In this document: positions 33,704 through 46,551 of the stretch, in pieces
How positions within the stretch are numbered: the stretch's first letter is position 1
Layout of the letters: every line of letters begins with the position of its first letter
Notes under the pieces: model-generated
What the model was told of the DNA's origin: nothing
Seen by the model: only the letters and a program-made list of their open reading frames with translations
Databases searched by the model: none
Translations under genes and position numbers: made by a program
From: Prostheceraeus crozeri
Taxonomy: Eukaryota; Platyhelminthes; Polycladida; Euryleptidae
Direction: 5' to 3'
DNA length: 64,000 nucleotides
NCBI GenBank assembly: GCA_907163375.1
Contig: CAJQUW010009227.1
Span: 1 to 64,000, forward strand

Positions 33704-34794
33704 TTTCAATCCCAAATCGACAAATGATTGTGACCATCAGAAAGAGCAGATTAAGATGTTTCTAATGGCACTTCCTCCAACTATCCACAAGTGTCTAGAA
33801 CACCTGCAAATTGCGTTTAAAAACTATTTTGAAAGATTTTTGAAAATAGCTTGCGCGTAATTGGATCAACATCAAAATTCTTCAAATCCCTAGTACGAAC
33901 AGTGAAAATGTTAAACCTTGAAATCACAAGTTTTGTAAATCTTAGAAAATTTGCCCTTTAGCATTTAGGATTAAACGGAATTACAATGTTCATATTAACT
34001 TCAGAATTAAGAAATTTCCTTTCATTTATCAGGTGATGTTTATTGTTATCGATTTCTCTACAGTTTGACTGTCTTTTGAAATGATCGATACCATAAGGTC
34101 TACGGCTGAGCGCAACTTATCAACCTTATTCGTGTTCGAAGTTTTAGCGCTGTCACAAATTCTCGTTTATTCCCAGAAAGCTTTCTATCTTTCCTCCTGA
34201 TGTCAATGTAATGTCCTTTTTTGTTTGGTTGATGCTGCTTCATTATCAATCGGTTATTTTACATGACAATCAAATGTCATCGTATTTCTTCTTTTATAAG
34301 AGCTATTGCGAATACCATGACAGTCGAAAAGCGATATTATGATTCGGAGGCAAACTTACATCATAGTTATGCCAGACAAGCAAGACTGAAATATCGTATT
34401 TCGACCGTTGGCTTGCCAATTCCTCATTCTGATAAGAATTTCTGATTCTGTTTTCTAAGTTCATCATAGTGAAGACAAGAAGACATCAGATTAGAAACTT
34501 CGCTGATCGAAAAGTATCTGAAATTTGATTTGTGTTGTCATTTGTTTCCAACATCGTCTGAAATAAGAGAATGTGAAGCACATTTTGAATCGAAACTTTA
34601 AAATGAAAAATGACCCTTGATAGTGTTTCATATTATGGTTGTTTTTAGTAGATTGATTGTCACTTAATTTATGTTTTACATTTGAAAAACTTGATATCAT
34701 CTTAAAGAGAGTCCAAAATTGTTGACCATTGAAATCTGACTTGCGTTTAATGGGAACATGCCCTTGACATGCTGACCCTGACTTAACTGTATCT
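33704..34794. other. Non-coding stretch, no gene recognised
   Basis: Nothing beyond chance frames is seen. Confidence 0.4.
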
Positions 34795-34802
34795 CTTTCA
34801 CT

Positions 34803-35483
34803 CAGGAATGCGGAGTCGGAGTCCCGGAGTCCTATCATTTTTGCTGGAGTCGTAGTCCTAGCAAATGATAGGACTCCGGACTATAACTAGACGCGAAATA
34901 TAATACAAACAAATTATTTATCCTCGTGATGTCAAGTTTCTCCGTCAAACAAAAGGTACAGAGACACTGTTGGATGCAAAGCTTCTAATAGTTGAGGGAA
35001 TGAACTGTGATAGTGAAAAAAGGATTGTCTTTTCAGTCAGTGATGTAATATAGAAGACAAGTCTTCCTAGCCTCGATCACACCTACGCACCAAATGTCAC
35101 GTCAGAGACAAAAGTGAAGTACTAGTTTGTTTGAGTTAGTTTGCTCACGTTAATTGTGTGTGATGGCTCCTCTAAAGATGTTAAAATCGAAAGTGTACTC
35201 ATATTTCCTGCCTGGTAGAGACTGGAGAAAAGCCGTGTGAAGCACACATCAACAAGATGGGAAGAGCCCAGTCGTTTGCATCCAACTTAAAGGGACATTT
35301 GATAAACTTTCATCGATAATGATTGATAATTGATACAGCAATGATCACTGAAAATAGATTCAGGTAAGCCTATAATAATCTATGATGTAGGCTACCAGTT
35401 TTTTCAAAAAACTAGGCTATATATACTTGCCACCCGGAGTTGGAGTCGGAGTCCTATCAAAATGATAGGACTCCGCATCCCTG
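34803..35483 (+). mobile_element. hAT deletion derivative with GGAGTC repeats, 681 bp
   Basis: The tips are CAGGAATGCGGAGTC and, inward from the right, CAGGGATGCGGAGTCC. Flanks CTTTCACT and CTTTCGCT (34795-34802 and 35484-35491) are a one-mismatch 8-bp duplication. Sub-terminal GGAGTCGGAGTCC words recur on both sides in inverted orientation. Inside (about 35162-35325, plus strand) are pieces like the start of a BED zinc-finger protein: KSKVYSYF after an ATG, then SFASNLKGHLINFH in another frame. So it keeps a broken transposase N-terminus and lacks the rest. Confidence 0.8.
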
Positions 35484-35491
35484 CTTTCGCT

Positions 35492-36620
35492 TGACATACA
35501 CAGGTTTCGATTCAGGTGTCCATGGAACAAAAAAATATTATTTTAAGTTGAAAAATGTCGATAATCCAAACTATAATCTATTTACTATATAGAAAGTTTC
35601 CCTAGTATGAGACAATACCGATGTTACAGTATTACAGCAAGCTACTCAAATTTAGAAAAATTGTCATATTATTCAGTGCATAAAACTCAAGCGAATATTT
35701 AGCTTATATATGCATGATTTATTATTTTGCAATGTGTTTTCCAATATCTTTCGTTGTTGAAATAAGAATGCTTGGTAAGTTGAAGAGCAAGAAACTTGGG
35801 GAGTTCATTTTGGTTGCTGTATTTCGAACTCTTCACCTTAAGCTATTTTTAATTGCTTGCTCTAGCGCATCATGTCATCATTGTTAACACATGTCGGCCC
35901 TTTGAAGTGTATTTGGTAGGAGACGTTGGCCTTATTACATTTGTATACACCATCAACTTTTACTTTATCTAGCTAAATATACTCAATAAAGGAGCGGCAC
36001 TATAGAAAATTTCTTTTGAATTTTGAATAACTTTTTTCAAGGTCATGCATGCGACAAGCCTGCACATTTGTGTCAAGATTTATGAGTTTAACAATCAAAT
36101 GAAGTCCTCTGGGATGTCCAAAATTACTGCAAATACCGGACAGCAATTGGCTACATTACCCGAGATTATTCGTTTGTTTCAACAACCGATTTTGCTTATA
36201 ATGAGCGCAATTTTTGTCAAATGTGTTTAAATGAATCCATCTCCGTATTAAGTCAGACATGCGTACACATGGAATTCACTTAATTTTCATTTCATTTGTT
36301 AAAACAAATCAGCTTATCAAAACCAGCTTGCTACGTTTTGTCGAATCTGATCGAAAATTTGACTTTCTCTGCTGTATGGAAATTCAATTACAAAAGTGTT
36401 GTAACATGATGCATTTGAAGCTCCCAAAAGGCTTTAGCTACGCTTGCATTTTCCTACACTGAATGGCACTTATGCAAGAGTTCATTAATATTGCGACAAT
36501 CACATTCATCTGGTACTCTGAATTCCATGCACCTGTTGTCATTATTTATACATGTTGATAATTACCGATGTCGCTTACTATGCAAACAAAGTAAATATAC
36601 TGAATTGAATGCATTCATTC
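35492..36620. other. Non-coding stretch, no gene recognised
   Basis: Nothing beyond chance frames is seen. Confidence 0.4.
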
Positions 36621-36622
36621 TA

Positions 36623-37974
36623 CAGTCCGTTTCATAAAAAGTGGATCATCCTAAAATTTGACTAAATAAAACATAAGTATGATACAGAAAGCATTTTTCA
36701 TGTTATTTCATGTCCCTAATATATTTAAATGTCCTTATATAATCTGATAAGCTATGATACAGTAACGGTTCTTAAGAAGCTAATATTTTGTGGCCCTACC
36801 CTTATTGTCAATGACATTACCAATTCGTCTAGGCATTGATTCGATGATATCGTTGATTTTTGACTGATCTAACTTTCTCCACTTTCTTTTTAACAGTGAC
36901 GTAAGTTGTGATACGCCATCTGTAGGTAGCAGTGAACGACGAACGTTACGTTTTAGAATACTCCATACATTTTCTATGGGATTATAACGAGCTGGCCAAG
37001 ATAATGTCCTAAGCCCTAATCCTTCAGACGGACTGATGCCTCATCAGACCAGACAACCCGATCCCATTGATTTCGCCAGTGACAATGACTCATTGCCCAT
37101 CTGAGACGTCTTTTTGTATGCTGATCTGATAATTCGATCTGAGAAGGCCTCTTACAGCTCTTGAAATTCGACTCAATAAGTCTTCTACGAATAGTGGACT
37201 TAGAAATAGACGAGTCTAGTGCAGCCATCTCAGTTAACGAGAGACTTAGATCAACTTTAACAAATCTCAAAATTAGGCGGTCTCTACGTTTGGATGTTTT
37301 GCGTGGACGGCCAGAGCCCTCTTTACGACAGAGTCGAAAATCATCATTATGCCATAGATGCACGTTTGTGTAAGGGACATTTAGTCGCTTGCTTGTAGCT
37401 CGCAAAGAAAAGCCTAGTTCTAGCAAGGCTGACACTTTGCCTTTTGTGAATGCGATCTCGTTATTGTTCATTTGTGCTTTGTATTGTTTTCAACCGGTAA
37501 GAGATAGATTTCTAGCTGAAAGCAATCAGGAGTGCTGCCAACACCACCGCAACGAAGTCAGGAAGCTATGGAACATGAAGTCCAGTTACTCACATGTAGC
37601 AGTTACATTATTGTTGATGAATAATGGTGCTATACTGGCTCTGATTGACCGATTTTCTTTATTTTTGTTTTGCTTGATAGCTTTTGGCTTGTAGAACAAC
37701 ATATTACATAACAAAGGAAACAAATGTAATTTTATAAGAGTGAGGTATGATTTTGTGTAACATTGCTAAATGAAGATCAAATTATCTACTACTTTTGTAT
37801 CTATAACAGGAAAACAACTCAATATTCATGCTTGAAATTTCCAACAATGATATAAGTAAGCACAACTGACATATCTTCCAAATTTCGGAGAAATTCGTTC
37901 AAGTTTGGCGGAGTTAGACAAAGTTGAAGTTGAGGCGATGTCTAAAGGTGATCCATTTTTTATGAAACAATCTG
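36623..37974 (-). mobile_element. Tc1-like element with internal deletion, 1352 bp
   Basis: The ends are CAGTCCGTTTCATAAAAAGT and, inward from the right, CAGATTGTTTCATAAAAAAT, flanked by TA (36621-36622 and 37975-37976) as Tc1/mariner elements require. The inverted ends agree over about 26 bp with a few differences. It carries a Tc1 transposase gene on the minus strand that lacks its middle. Confidence 0.92.
36780..37471 (-). pseudogene. Tc1-like transposase, middle deleted
   Basis: The open part (37016-37471, 151 residues) has the paired helix-turn-helix region that binds the element ends, a GRPRKTSKR hinge at about 55-63, and VVWSDEAS with the first catalytic Asp near residue 142. Immediately after it, in another frame down to the stop at 36780, come WPARYNPIENVW with the third catalytic Glu and a typical C-terminus ending RATKY. 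The central part with the second catalytic Asp is missing (roughly 100 codons by family length), so the product would be inactive. Confidence 0.9.
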
Positions 37975-37976
37975 TA

Positions 37977-38468
37977 TAACCCTTGATGAAGAATAGCGAA
38001 ATATTGGGTATTGCAAAGATTTCTTTTTGATTCCTGAGAGAGCCAGTGGCAATTGAAGATATTTAACGTGCTAGTCATATTTATAATGCGCTTCAAAAAA
38101 TTAGTCTCGTCTCAAAACATCATTGCGAGGAGGTTTCAAAGCTCTAGATGATCGGTTGCAATTGTATAAAGGATTCATTTTAGCAGGATCAATTCATCAA
38201 TCTGTCTATGTATTCTTTAAACATGTCTTTACAAATAGCAAATCAATAACAATACTTTAGTCTGCTCTTCAACTTTCAAATATGTCAAAAGTCAAAAATG
38301 TATATTTCCAAGAACACTGGAACACAGGAGCACGTACGCTCACATAATATCCACAATACATAACTTGATGACAGAAAACAGCGTGCGGTCGGCGTTGTTG
38401 GAAAAAACATATTCTGAACAGGAAGGAGAGTAGAATTGACGATAATAAATTTCTAGTTTTCATACTTA
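37977..38468. other. Non-coding spacer
   Basis: No gene recognised between the Tc1 element and the LINE tail. Confidence 0.4.
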
Positions 38469-38680
38469 TTAATTAGTGATTTCCTTAGTCATCGTTCGCA
38501 AGTCGTTTGCTTTTTTGAGCAACTTCGCGATGGATTTTACCAGTTTTGGAGTTAAAATATTCATCAATTTATTGAATTCTGTTGTATTGCTACAGTTGCA
38601 TAACAAAGGCGCTGTTTCTTGTCGTAAATTTTGATATAGTGAGCATTCTATCATGAAATGATGCAGTCTCCACTTGTCGG
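38469..38680 (-). pseudogene. LINE reverse-transcriptase C-terminal tail remnant
   Basis: The minus-strand frame runs through LHHFMIECSLYQNLRQE and then KLMNILTPKLVKSIAKLLKK. This is the typical end of non-LTR retrotransposon ORF2, where a C..C..H-F-L-x-E-C-P-x-Y-x-x-x-R motif is followed by a helical tail. Only this end survives and no RT motif is seen upstream. 5' truncation is usual for LINEs. Clade not assigned. Confidence 0.55.
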
Positions 38681-38689
38681 TAGAATGTA

Positions 38690-40969
38690 TATGTTAAAAT
38701 CGAATCTAGTTAACCAAAAATTGCACTTTCGTTATTTTACAGGAAAACCCTTTGTTGGTTGATGTTATTCAAATTGTTGGATTAGTTCTGTGGCTATATT
38801 CTTTCATATTGCCGGGTACCAAATGAGAAGAGAAAATTTGTAGTTTTGCAAAATGAAAATTACGAAGGAAATATAAAATTTTCAAACGAACCCGAAAGGT
38901 AATTTCTAAAAATGATTGTATTTGTACTGATGTAATATATTCATTCTATAGAGATTGCTTTCAAACTTAATATCATTCACTATTTTATATGAGTCAGCAG
39001 GATAATCATGTACTATATTATTTCCCTTTGTTTCGTACGCACAATGATCAAATCTAGAGTCAGCAAAAAACGCAATTGTTTCACCGTTTGATTATCAATT
39101 GAATTTCTGACATAAAATGAATCCACCTTAGTGTATGACTTGATTTGGTTTGTGATTATCATTTGGCAAATATATGTTATATCTATTTCTCTTTTTCATT
39201 CAGTGATATGACAGAGTACAGCCAAAGAACTACATGTATGTCATCATTTGGAGAGGATAATTTCTTGAAGCAATTCGCTTATGCATTCGAAGTTTATATT
39301 TATGTGTAGTACATACACTGAGAAGATATTCTAAATCCATGTGACATTCCTTCTAGGATTGATATGTCAAAAGTCTTGCAGTGCTTGCTGAAGAAATGTT
39401 TGGAGAAATAAGCACACTTTTTATATAACTATTTTACTACGTTTTGGCCAATCATTTTTAAAAATTACTTATTTTCTTACTTTTCTTAACTGTGATGTAA
39501 TTGCAGAATTCACGTCTAATTCGCCATATTGTCCTCTTTAGTATACTGTATCATGCAATCTGTCAAAAGTTACAGGTATGCAAGACTATGAGACAATTTT
39601 TGCAATGATTTGTTGACAAATTATGCTTAAAAAGTCCTAAAAATTGATGCTTATCGTTACTTGGCTGACAAAATTTTTCCCCCAACTCCTTCGAATTACT
39701 GTTATTGAACAGTTACAAATTGACATTTTGAACAATTGTCTATCCAACATACAGAATATTTTTCTGTGATACATTTAACAATGAAACCGTTGTATGTCAT
39801 TTTCCTCGCAGCAATCAATTTTTCCATTGCCTTCCGAATCCCGTAGATCAAAAGTGACGATGTCATCGAGGACAAAACATCATAGCAGCTGATATTTAGT
39901 GTGTGCGGTTTCGGTTATACAAACAGAGATTATTCATCTGATTATATACATAAGAGTATCAATAGATCCAAAAAAAATAAACAAATAAAATGGATAAGAA
40001 GAGCTTATTATTTCAGCTTGTTGATGTTGTTATTGTCCTCAACACATCTGTTCATCAACCAATCATTATTTCTTCGATCTTTAGCATTTTTAAAAATCGG
40101 CTCAAGTAGATTATTTTTATAGTTGATTTGATATTGCCGAATAAAAAATAAAATAAAATAATTCATGCAATATGCGAAATTGATTATAATGGCACTGAAC
40201 AGGCGGTGAAACTCATGATCTTAATTAAAATGACGCATTCGATCATTCTTTTAGATTATTTAGAACAATGATGATTGTACTAATGATGACGCAAGATACT
40301 CAAAGTCCTCTAGGGAACGTCCCGCCACTCTCATTGAAAGAATTGATTTCCAACACCATAGCCTTTTAAAGGTTGTCATCACGTGACCCATGTCTAGTAT
40401 GATTCTCTGCCGAGCGTCAAACTAGAACGAGGAAAGAGCGCAATTTTCTAATTTATTCTAGTATTTATTCTAATTTGCTTCGATTTCGTTGTTTACCAAT
40501 CTAAGTTTTTTCTCTCTTTCGACCGAATACTATGCATGTATCTGTCCATGCCGGGGAAGAGAAGGGCAAGAAGTGAATTTACCATCAAAGCAACTGCATG
40601 GTCGACCGATACGTGTGGGGAATAATTCACCTTAGTCTCACGGTCCAAATAAGGACTATTGCTTGGATTTTGCTATCTCTCCTATGTGTGACAGTTTACT
40701 TTTGCGTCGTCAGAAGGGATCACTCAATTGATAGAAATCATTTTTTCCTTAGTATGCCGTCAATAAGTCAATAGGCACTTATTTCCAAAGACCTTGGAAA
40801 AACATGTAGGAATAGCCAAGAAGCATTATGAATCAGACTTCAGGAAACATTGTACAAAATGCGTTAGTGTAGATGTACTTCAAGCGACAACAAAATATCG
40901 TGATCAGGAAGGAAGAAGAATAATCAGAATCTAAAGTATTCTTCTATATGTTCGTTACCCTTTGGTAGA
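38690..40969. other. Non-coding stretch, no gene recognised
   Basis: Nothing beyond chance frames is seen. Confidence 0.4.
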
Positions 40970-40977
40970 TTGTCGTA

Positions 40978-41492
40978 CACAGAATTGGATTGTATAAACG
41001 TGTCACTTTGCTAGAAGTGCAAACTGATTAAAAACGATGGCACATGCAGGAACTTACTAAGTGAGCAAAAAGAAATTTTCAATGCCTTACAGAGATCGAA
41101 AAAATAGTCTTATGCGGGTTGCTGTGAATTCCTTCAAAATGCTCCGATCCCTACGATTCTTTCAGATTCGTAGAATTCAGATCATTGTACAAAGGTTTTC
41201 TCGATGATGTTGGTCCTTCCGATAATAATTAAAAAAGTTAGCAGGCGCACAAAAAAGCTTTCACCAATTTCTCTGTAGAACTTGACATCGTCTGTGTCTC
41301 TTTGCTGTGTTATCCGATTGATAACATTTACTGAAACTTCGCACAATTTGGCGTGTTTGATGTTGAACTGGCTGCTCATTGTTCGATTGCTATGTTATTA
41401 TGTCAGTTTTTTGTGCCATTTCACTAGCGTTACATGTTCCAATGCCTCCCTTCTAGTCAAACAGAAGAAGACACGACCTGTCTAATTCTGTG
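40978..41492 (+). mobile_element. hAT-like element, family 'CACAGAATT', copy 1, 515 bp
   Basis: The ends are CACAGAATTGGATTG and CTAATTCTGTG, giving an inverted end of about 12 bp. A perfect 8-bp duplication TTGTCGTA flanks it (40970-40977 and 41493-41500). It is the direct counterpart of 52864-53649 and lacks the MITE found there: its CTCTTTGC at 41298-41305 is the empty site. A 65-residue minus-strand frame (41182-41379) has no known motif. Non-autonomous. Confidence 0.9.
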
Positions 41493-41519
41493 TTGTCGTA
41501 AGTCGTTAGCTCTTTGAAG

Positions 41520-41770
41520 GAATTTGGAAGTAACATTTAAGATCTTTCAAAGTTTTTGCATTCATGAAGTTGTAGAAATCGTTGTACTTTCTCAATGGCA
41601 TAATGTGGTGCTAGTACCTGTAGTAATTTATGACATCTTGAACATTCAGTCAAAAAAAGATGCAGATTTTCCACCTATGCATCATTACATAGCTCACAAT
41701 GACGTTCTTCATATCTCAATCGATATCATAAATATCAGTTGTGTTGAGTTCAATATGATGTTGATATCAG
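41520..41770 (-). pseudogene. LINE ORF2 C-terminal zinc-motif remnant
   Basis: The minus strand reads RYEERHCELCND and, after one in-frame stop, VENLHLFLTECSRCHKLL, the C..C...E..HFL..C motif at the end of LINE reverse-transcriptase proteins. It differs from the tail at 38469-38680, so it comes from another insertion. The longer opposite-strand frame of 111 residues is a shadow of it. Confidence 0.5.
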
Positions 41771-44327
41771 CATTCAGATGTGCCTTTATGGTATCCTCAA
41801 ACAGGCATAACCTGTTTATACATTGCAGTATTGGATGGCATGGACGATGCTTTGTTTGAAAAGTTGTATTATTTTTTGTTTGTCATTAGTCTAATATATC
41901 TCCGTTTAGACAGTAGCGCATATTGAGCACATTCTTCTATTGTCCAGTTGACCGAAAACATAGCATCATTGATTCCAGAATTATGTAACTTGGAGTATCA
42001 AGATGCATTCTGTTTTCTATTCTTCCAATCAAGTAGCCGGGTCATGCCATCGTGAGCGGGTGCGTGTCCTGACACCAAATGACGGTGCGTAGACGATAAT
42101 GATACATATTCATTATAATAGAGTGAATCAAGGTAATTCAGCTAACCATTGATCGATATAATCAATAAGAAGAATACCATCAAGAATAAATGAAAAACAT
42201 TGATTATATTCCACCAATCTCAATCATAACATGCCTGCTCTATCTCATATGCGATACAAAAATACAATTGTAGGCAGATTCAATCTTCACACGATTTTCA
42301 ATTTGAGGTCACAGGCAAGTTTTCTTCCAATTTTGCATGTCGTGACATTCAGTAGGTTTTCGATGGAGTCAGCCTCACAAGCAATCCATTTAGACTAGAG
42401 GCATATTGTTTGTTACACAAACGACCAGATTTTTAAGCAGTACGAGTAGTTGTCTGAGTTGACGGTCATCAAGAAAGCTTGTGAAGAAAAATCATGATCA
42501 TCATTTGGAAAACATGCTAAACTCTTTAATAAAGTACCAGAAGAGACGTAGGATTGCTGAGCAGGAAAACACGGATCTGGTTTTGAAGGCGTTTAAACAA
42601 ACAAAGACTCTCTCGAGAGTACGAGCACTGTCCATTCGAGATTGTACATGTGCCTTCTCATCCAAGTAATTGATGATCCGTATCGATAGATCACGAATGA
42701 ATGAATATTATTTGACCCCTAAGGGTTAATATCGGCCACTGCTTGAGAACTCAGAAGCCAAACCCAATGCAGTGACTCTTATTCACTGTGCTCCTAATTA
42801 CAAGTTCGCGCAATCATGAATCTACTCAATACTTTTAGCCTTTTGGCTGACCCTCGATCGTGTATTTCAATTTTTCGTTAATGCACGAATTTCTTCTCTT
42901 TCTTCAAATAACAAATCTTGTCCAAGAATAGCCTGTAATCGTTTCGTGTGAAACTCTCAAAATGAGCCTCTCCATGCATAAAATTGTCCAGGATCGAAGT
43001 CATCACATGCTCGTAGATTATTCAAATGAAACTGATCAATCGTTTATTATGACGATCAATTTTGTAATCTGATGGAAATATTTCATATTTTCCTATTTAT
43101 GATGTAGTATTTAGCCATAATGCAATGATTATGGAGTCATTACTTCCAAACGGGGATATTTAATTGACTGACATTCTCAGAGCTCATTCATGCCAACAAA
43201 AAATGATTGTGATGTAAACAGTGACGTAGCATGATTGAGGTTACTTGATTGAATTGAGATTATTGATCGGTGACTGATGCATTCAGCTGCTATTACATCA
43301 GCTGTTAATAATCACTTAGACAAAGGTTCAGAATCGTGCAATAAACTCCTTGTAATGCCGATGTGGGTAAAAAAACTGAAAACGTCTGCTATACATCCAT
43401 GCACATTTAATAAATTAGCAACAAAATTGAAAATCTTTGCTAAATAACAGGTTATTAGGTGAAAACAGATTCCAGAATGCTTTCAAATGGTTTTGAGTTC
43501 CATTGTAAGTAAGACAATTCGTCAGCAATTACTTGGGACAACGACACCAGTCTCCAGTCTTCGATCAAAATGTCGATAGTCGGAAATAGACTTCAACGAT
43601 TGATCTCTGTGAGCATAGTCATCCACCTGATATAGTAAGATGAAGAAATGAAGAAAAAGCGACCGAGGGAGACGTGACGCTGCTTATGGCTCCAAATGGT
43701 TTGTCGGTCTAAATCAAAAGTTGTCCAAGAAATTAGTAGACAGAAGAGCACACAAAATCATTCAGTTTGGTAATGATTTCATCTACGAATGTAGCAAATG
43801 TACAATTTCCGAGAGAAGGCTAATGCAGAGCAAGAAGCTTTTCACCGAACCGGCATAGAATAAACAGCATCTATTGCATTCATTGATTCCCCGAAAACTC
43901 GAAAAAAGCGTTCAATTCGAATTTGAAATCTGCAGAAGTGTTCTCCGGCAACTTTCATTCATTCCCCACACTACGTTTATCATGAACAATCATCACTCTT
44001 ATTAGCCATTAATATTTTCGCAAATTTCCATTCATGTATGTATGTATTAGTACATCAAAATGTATTGATTTGTATGACTTCTTCGAGTCACTGCGTTCTT
44101 TTTCTTTTTAATGGGCCTAGCGTCTGATTTATTTTACATGTATATCTTGATACCGACCAAGAAATTATGTTGCCAGTGTATTTGCTATTTACGAGCTATC
44201 AATATCTTATTTTACTATCGATCGCGATGCAATGAGTTTTCCGGACATATTGTGAATTTCAATTCATCATCAATAAACGTCTATACTGCTACTACTACTT
44301 CTAATTAAGGCCTGATATTTGCGGAAG
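41771..44327. other. Non-coding stretch, no gene recognised
   Basis: A lysine- and arginine-rich frame of 62 residues at 42481-42669 (plus) has no known motif. Nothing else is seen. Confidence 0.4.
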
Positions 44328-44335
44328 GCTAGTAG

Positions 44336-45147
44336 CATAGAGCAGGGATATATAGGTAGAGTGTCGACTCAAAAAAGTGTCAATATACAGTGAACATTTT
44401 TATATGAAAAGATTCATTTTTTTGCGGAAATAGCGTTCCCGTGGTCCAAAAAATTACTTGAGTAGTTTTAAAAATGTCAAAATTTTGCAAATTTTTGTAC
44501 TACCGAGATGACTCTCCTAAATGAGTAGTATAAAACAAGTTGTATGTCAAAAGGAATGAATATTTGCTATTAAGCATCCTAACTAGCGGAAATAAAGCTG
44601 ATTATCAAGGACATTTCATGATCCGTATTATAATGGAAGTCATCATAATAAAAACGAGAGCTTATTGTGCTTTCTTGGCTGAAATTACAAGTTTTTAATT
44701 CAATTTTCACCGGCATGATTACATGATTCACTAAATTCATGTTTCATTTTTTGAATCTGAATAGTGATGTGGACCCACTTACATCTTTCAATTTTGATTG
44801 AAATCATTGTCTTTGATTATGTGATTTTGCGCTGCCAGTGGCAGGTTGCCTGTGATATGATCACGCTTAAGAAGATTCTCAGCATAAAAGAAATACCAGG
44901 TCATCGAGTTGCTAATTTAACAAATATTACCTCACCAAGACTGTCATGTCACGAATGTCTGTAAAATACCATAATTTCTTCTGCATTGCATTCATGATCA
45001 CTCAATTCCGTGGTGATGTGTAATAAGCTGCAAATAGCAATACCAACTGCATCACCCTCGAGTTCATAGAATTAAATCGAAAGTGTATACACATTGGGGA
45101 TTTAACAAATGCGGAGTTATCACTCTACCTAATATACTAACTCTATG
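44336..45147 (+). mobile_element. hAT-like element, family 'CATAGAG', copy B
   Basis: Flanked by a perfect 8-bp duplication GCTAGTAG (44328-44335 and 45148-45155). The ends are CATAGAGCAGGGATATATAG and, inward from the right, CATAGAGTTAGTATATTAGG. It is the inverted counterpart of 27928-28727 over about 800 bp. The open frame 44764-44964 aligns with the one in copy A (CQWQVA, ITLKKIL), with one in-frame length difference. No transposase recognised. Confidence 0.88.
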
Positions 45148-45155
45148 GCTAGTAG

Positions 45156-46551
45156 AATTTATTACCTGATTCTGCACCTTTGCCATCACTTAATATCAAC
45201 ACAGGCCTACATTAAAATGTAAGAGAGTTGCTGCTTGTAATATGCTGTGCAAAAACCCATTCTTTTGTGTTGTAATCATTTACAGATGAGCGGTATGCTG
45301 AGAAATGTCTTTGAATCCTGACATCAGCGCGATTGAAATAATCAGTCGCCGCCAAATCACGTGTTAAACTTTAATGCTGTAAATATTTATCTGACCGAGT
45401 TAACATTCCTAAATGATTAAGTGAGGATATTTTACGACTGAGAATTTTAACAGGACTGTGTGTTTTGTAGCATTCCTGGCAGTATTATCGAGATGAACAC
45501 GCGAAGTGTTGAGAGGAGTAGACATGAACGCATTGTCTTTCAGTACATGACCATCAGCTTCAAAATTTCAATCACTAGACGCATGAAAACCCATCTAATT
45601 CTATGTAGGCCTATATTATCGTTCCTTTGCTTGCTGTTTTTCAAGATGCGCCTTTCCTTTGACACGTGCGTGTTTAGAATGTGAATGCAACGTCTAAGAG
45701 GCGCCCAGCCGATTTGCGTATTTAGTATTCGAGTACCGACATAGAGGTGATAGTGTGGCGTTTATTCATTGTTCTCTTACACACGCAAAGATCTTTAGAT
45801 TCTCAGTTAGCAAAACAATAATCAAGCTGAACAGACAGTGGCGACCGTTCATTTTGGCACTTGTCTCTGATTAGCTGTTCACGGAGGGATCTGTGAACAG
45901 AATAACTGATGCTGAGAAATCGCCTTCAGCACTTTGCTATAATTTCTTCTGTGAAGTGGGTTCCAGTACACTGGAAAAGCCTGACAACGAAAGTCACTAA
46001 GAATTCGCCTCTAAACGAAGCATTATTGAGTATACGCCAAAGCTTGTTACCACTGGCTGCCATGAAGTGGTCCACTCTGAGTCTCGGCCAAAGAGAGTGT
46101 AAACTTCAAATTCTGTAGACGTTTTTATAGCGCACTATACTTTTTGCCTGTATAATGCTTGTATTGATTTCATAAGTAGTCATGTACATGTGGTTACTAG
46201 TTGCATATTTGAAAAGAACTAAAATAGTGTATTGCTATCAGTTTTTTTACTCAATGATGGAGACAAATGTTTTCATAAACTTGAACTGAATATGTATACG
46301 ATAGACACGAACTCATTGATCAAACTTAAATCAGCTGATATTTTCTGAAATGGTGTATACCAGAACAACTTGTAATGACGCGGTCCCTTTCTTAATAATA
46401 GCTTTCTTAAGAAAGTTCCTGATAAGTTAGACAAACTACATTGTATTCTTTATTTCGTCAGTGGATCCGCGAAATTCCTACAAAGTTCAACCAATCAGAG
46501 TGCAGTTTGAAGATCACCTGAGCAGTCAGGGCAGACCTTTGCTATTCAGTT
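45156..46551. other. Non-coding stretch, no gene recognised
   Basis: Nothing beyond chance frames is seen. Confidence 0.4.

Noticed and set aside
41524-41859. 111-residue plus-strand frame
   Set aside because: It overlaps a minus-strand stretch that reads as a LINE C-terminal zinc motif, so the plus frame is a shadow.
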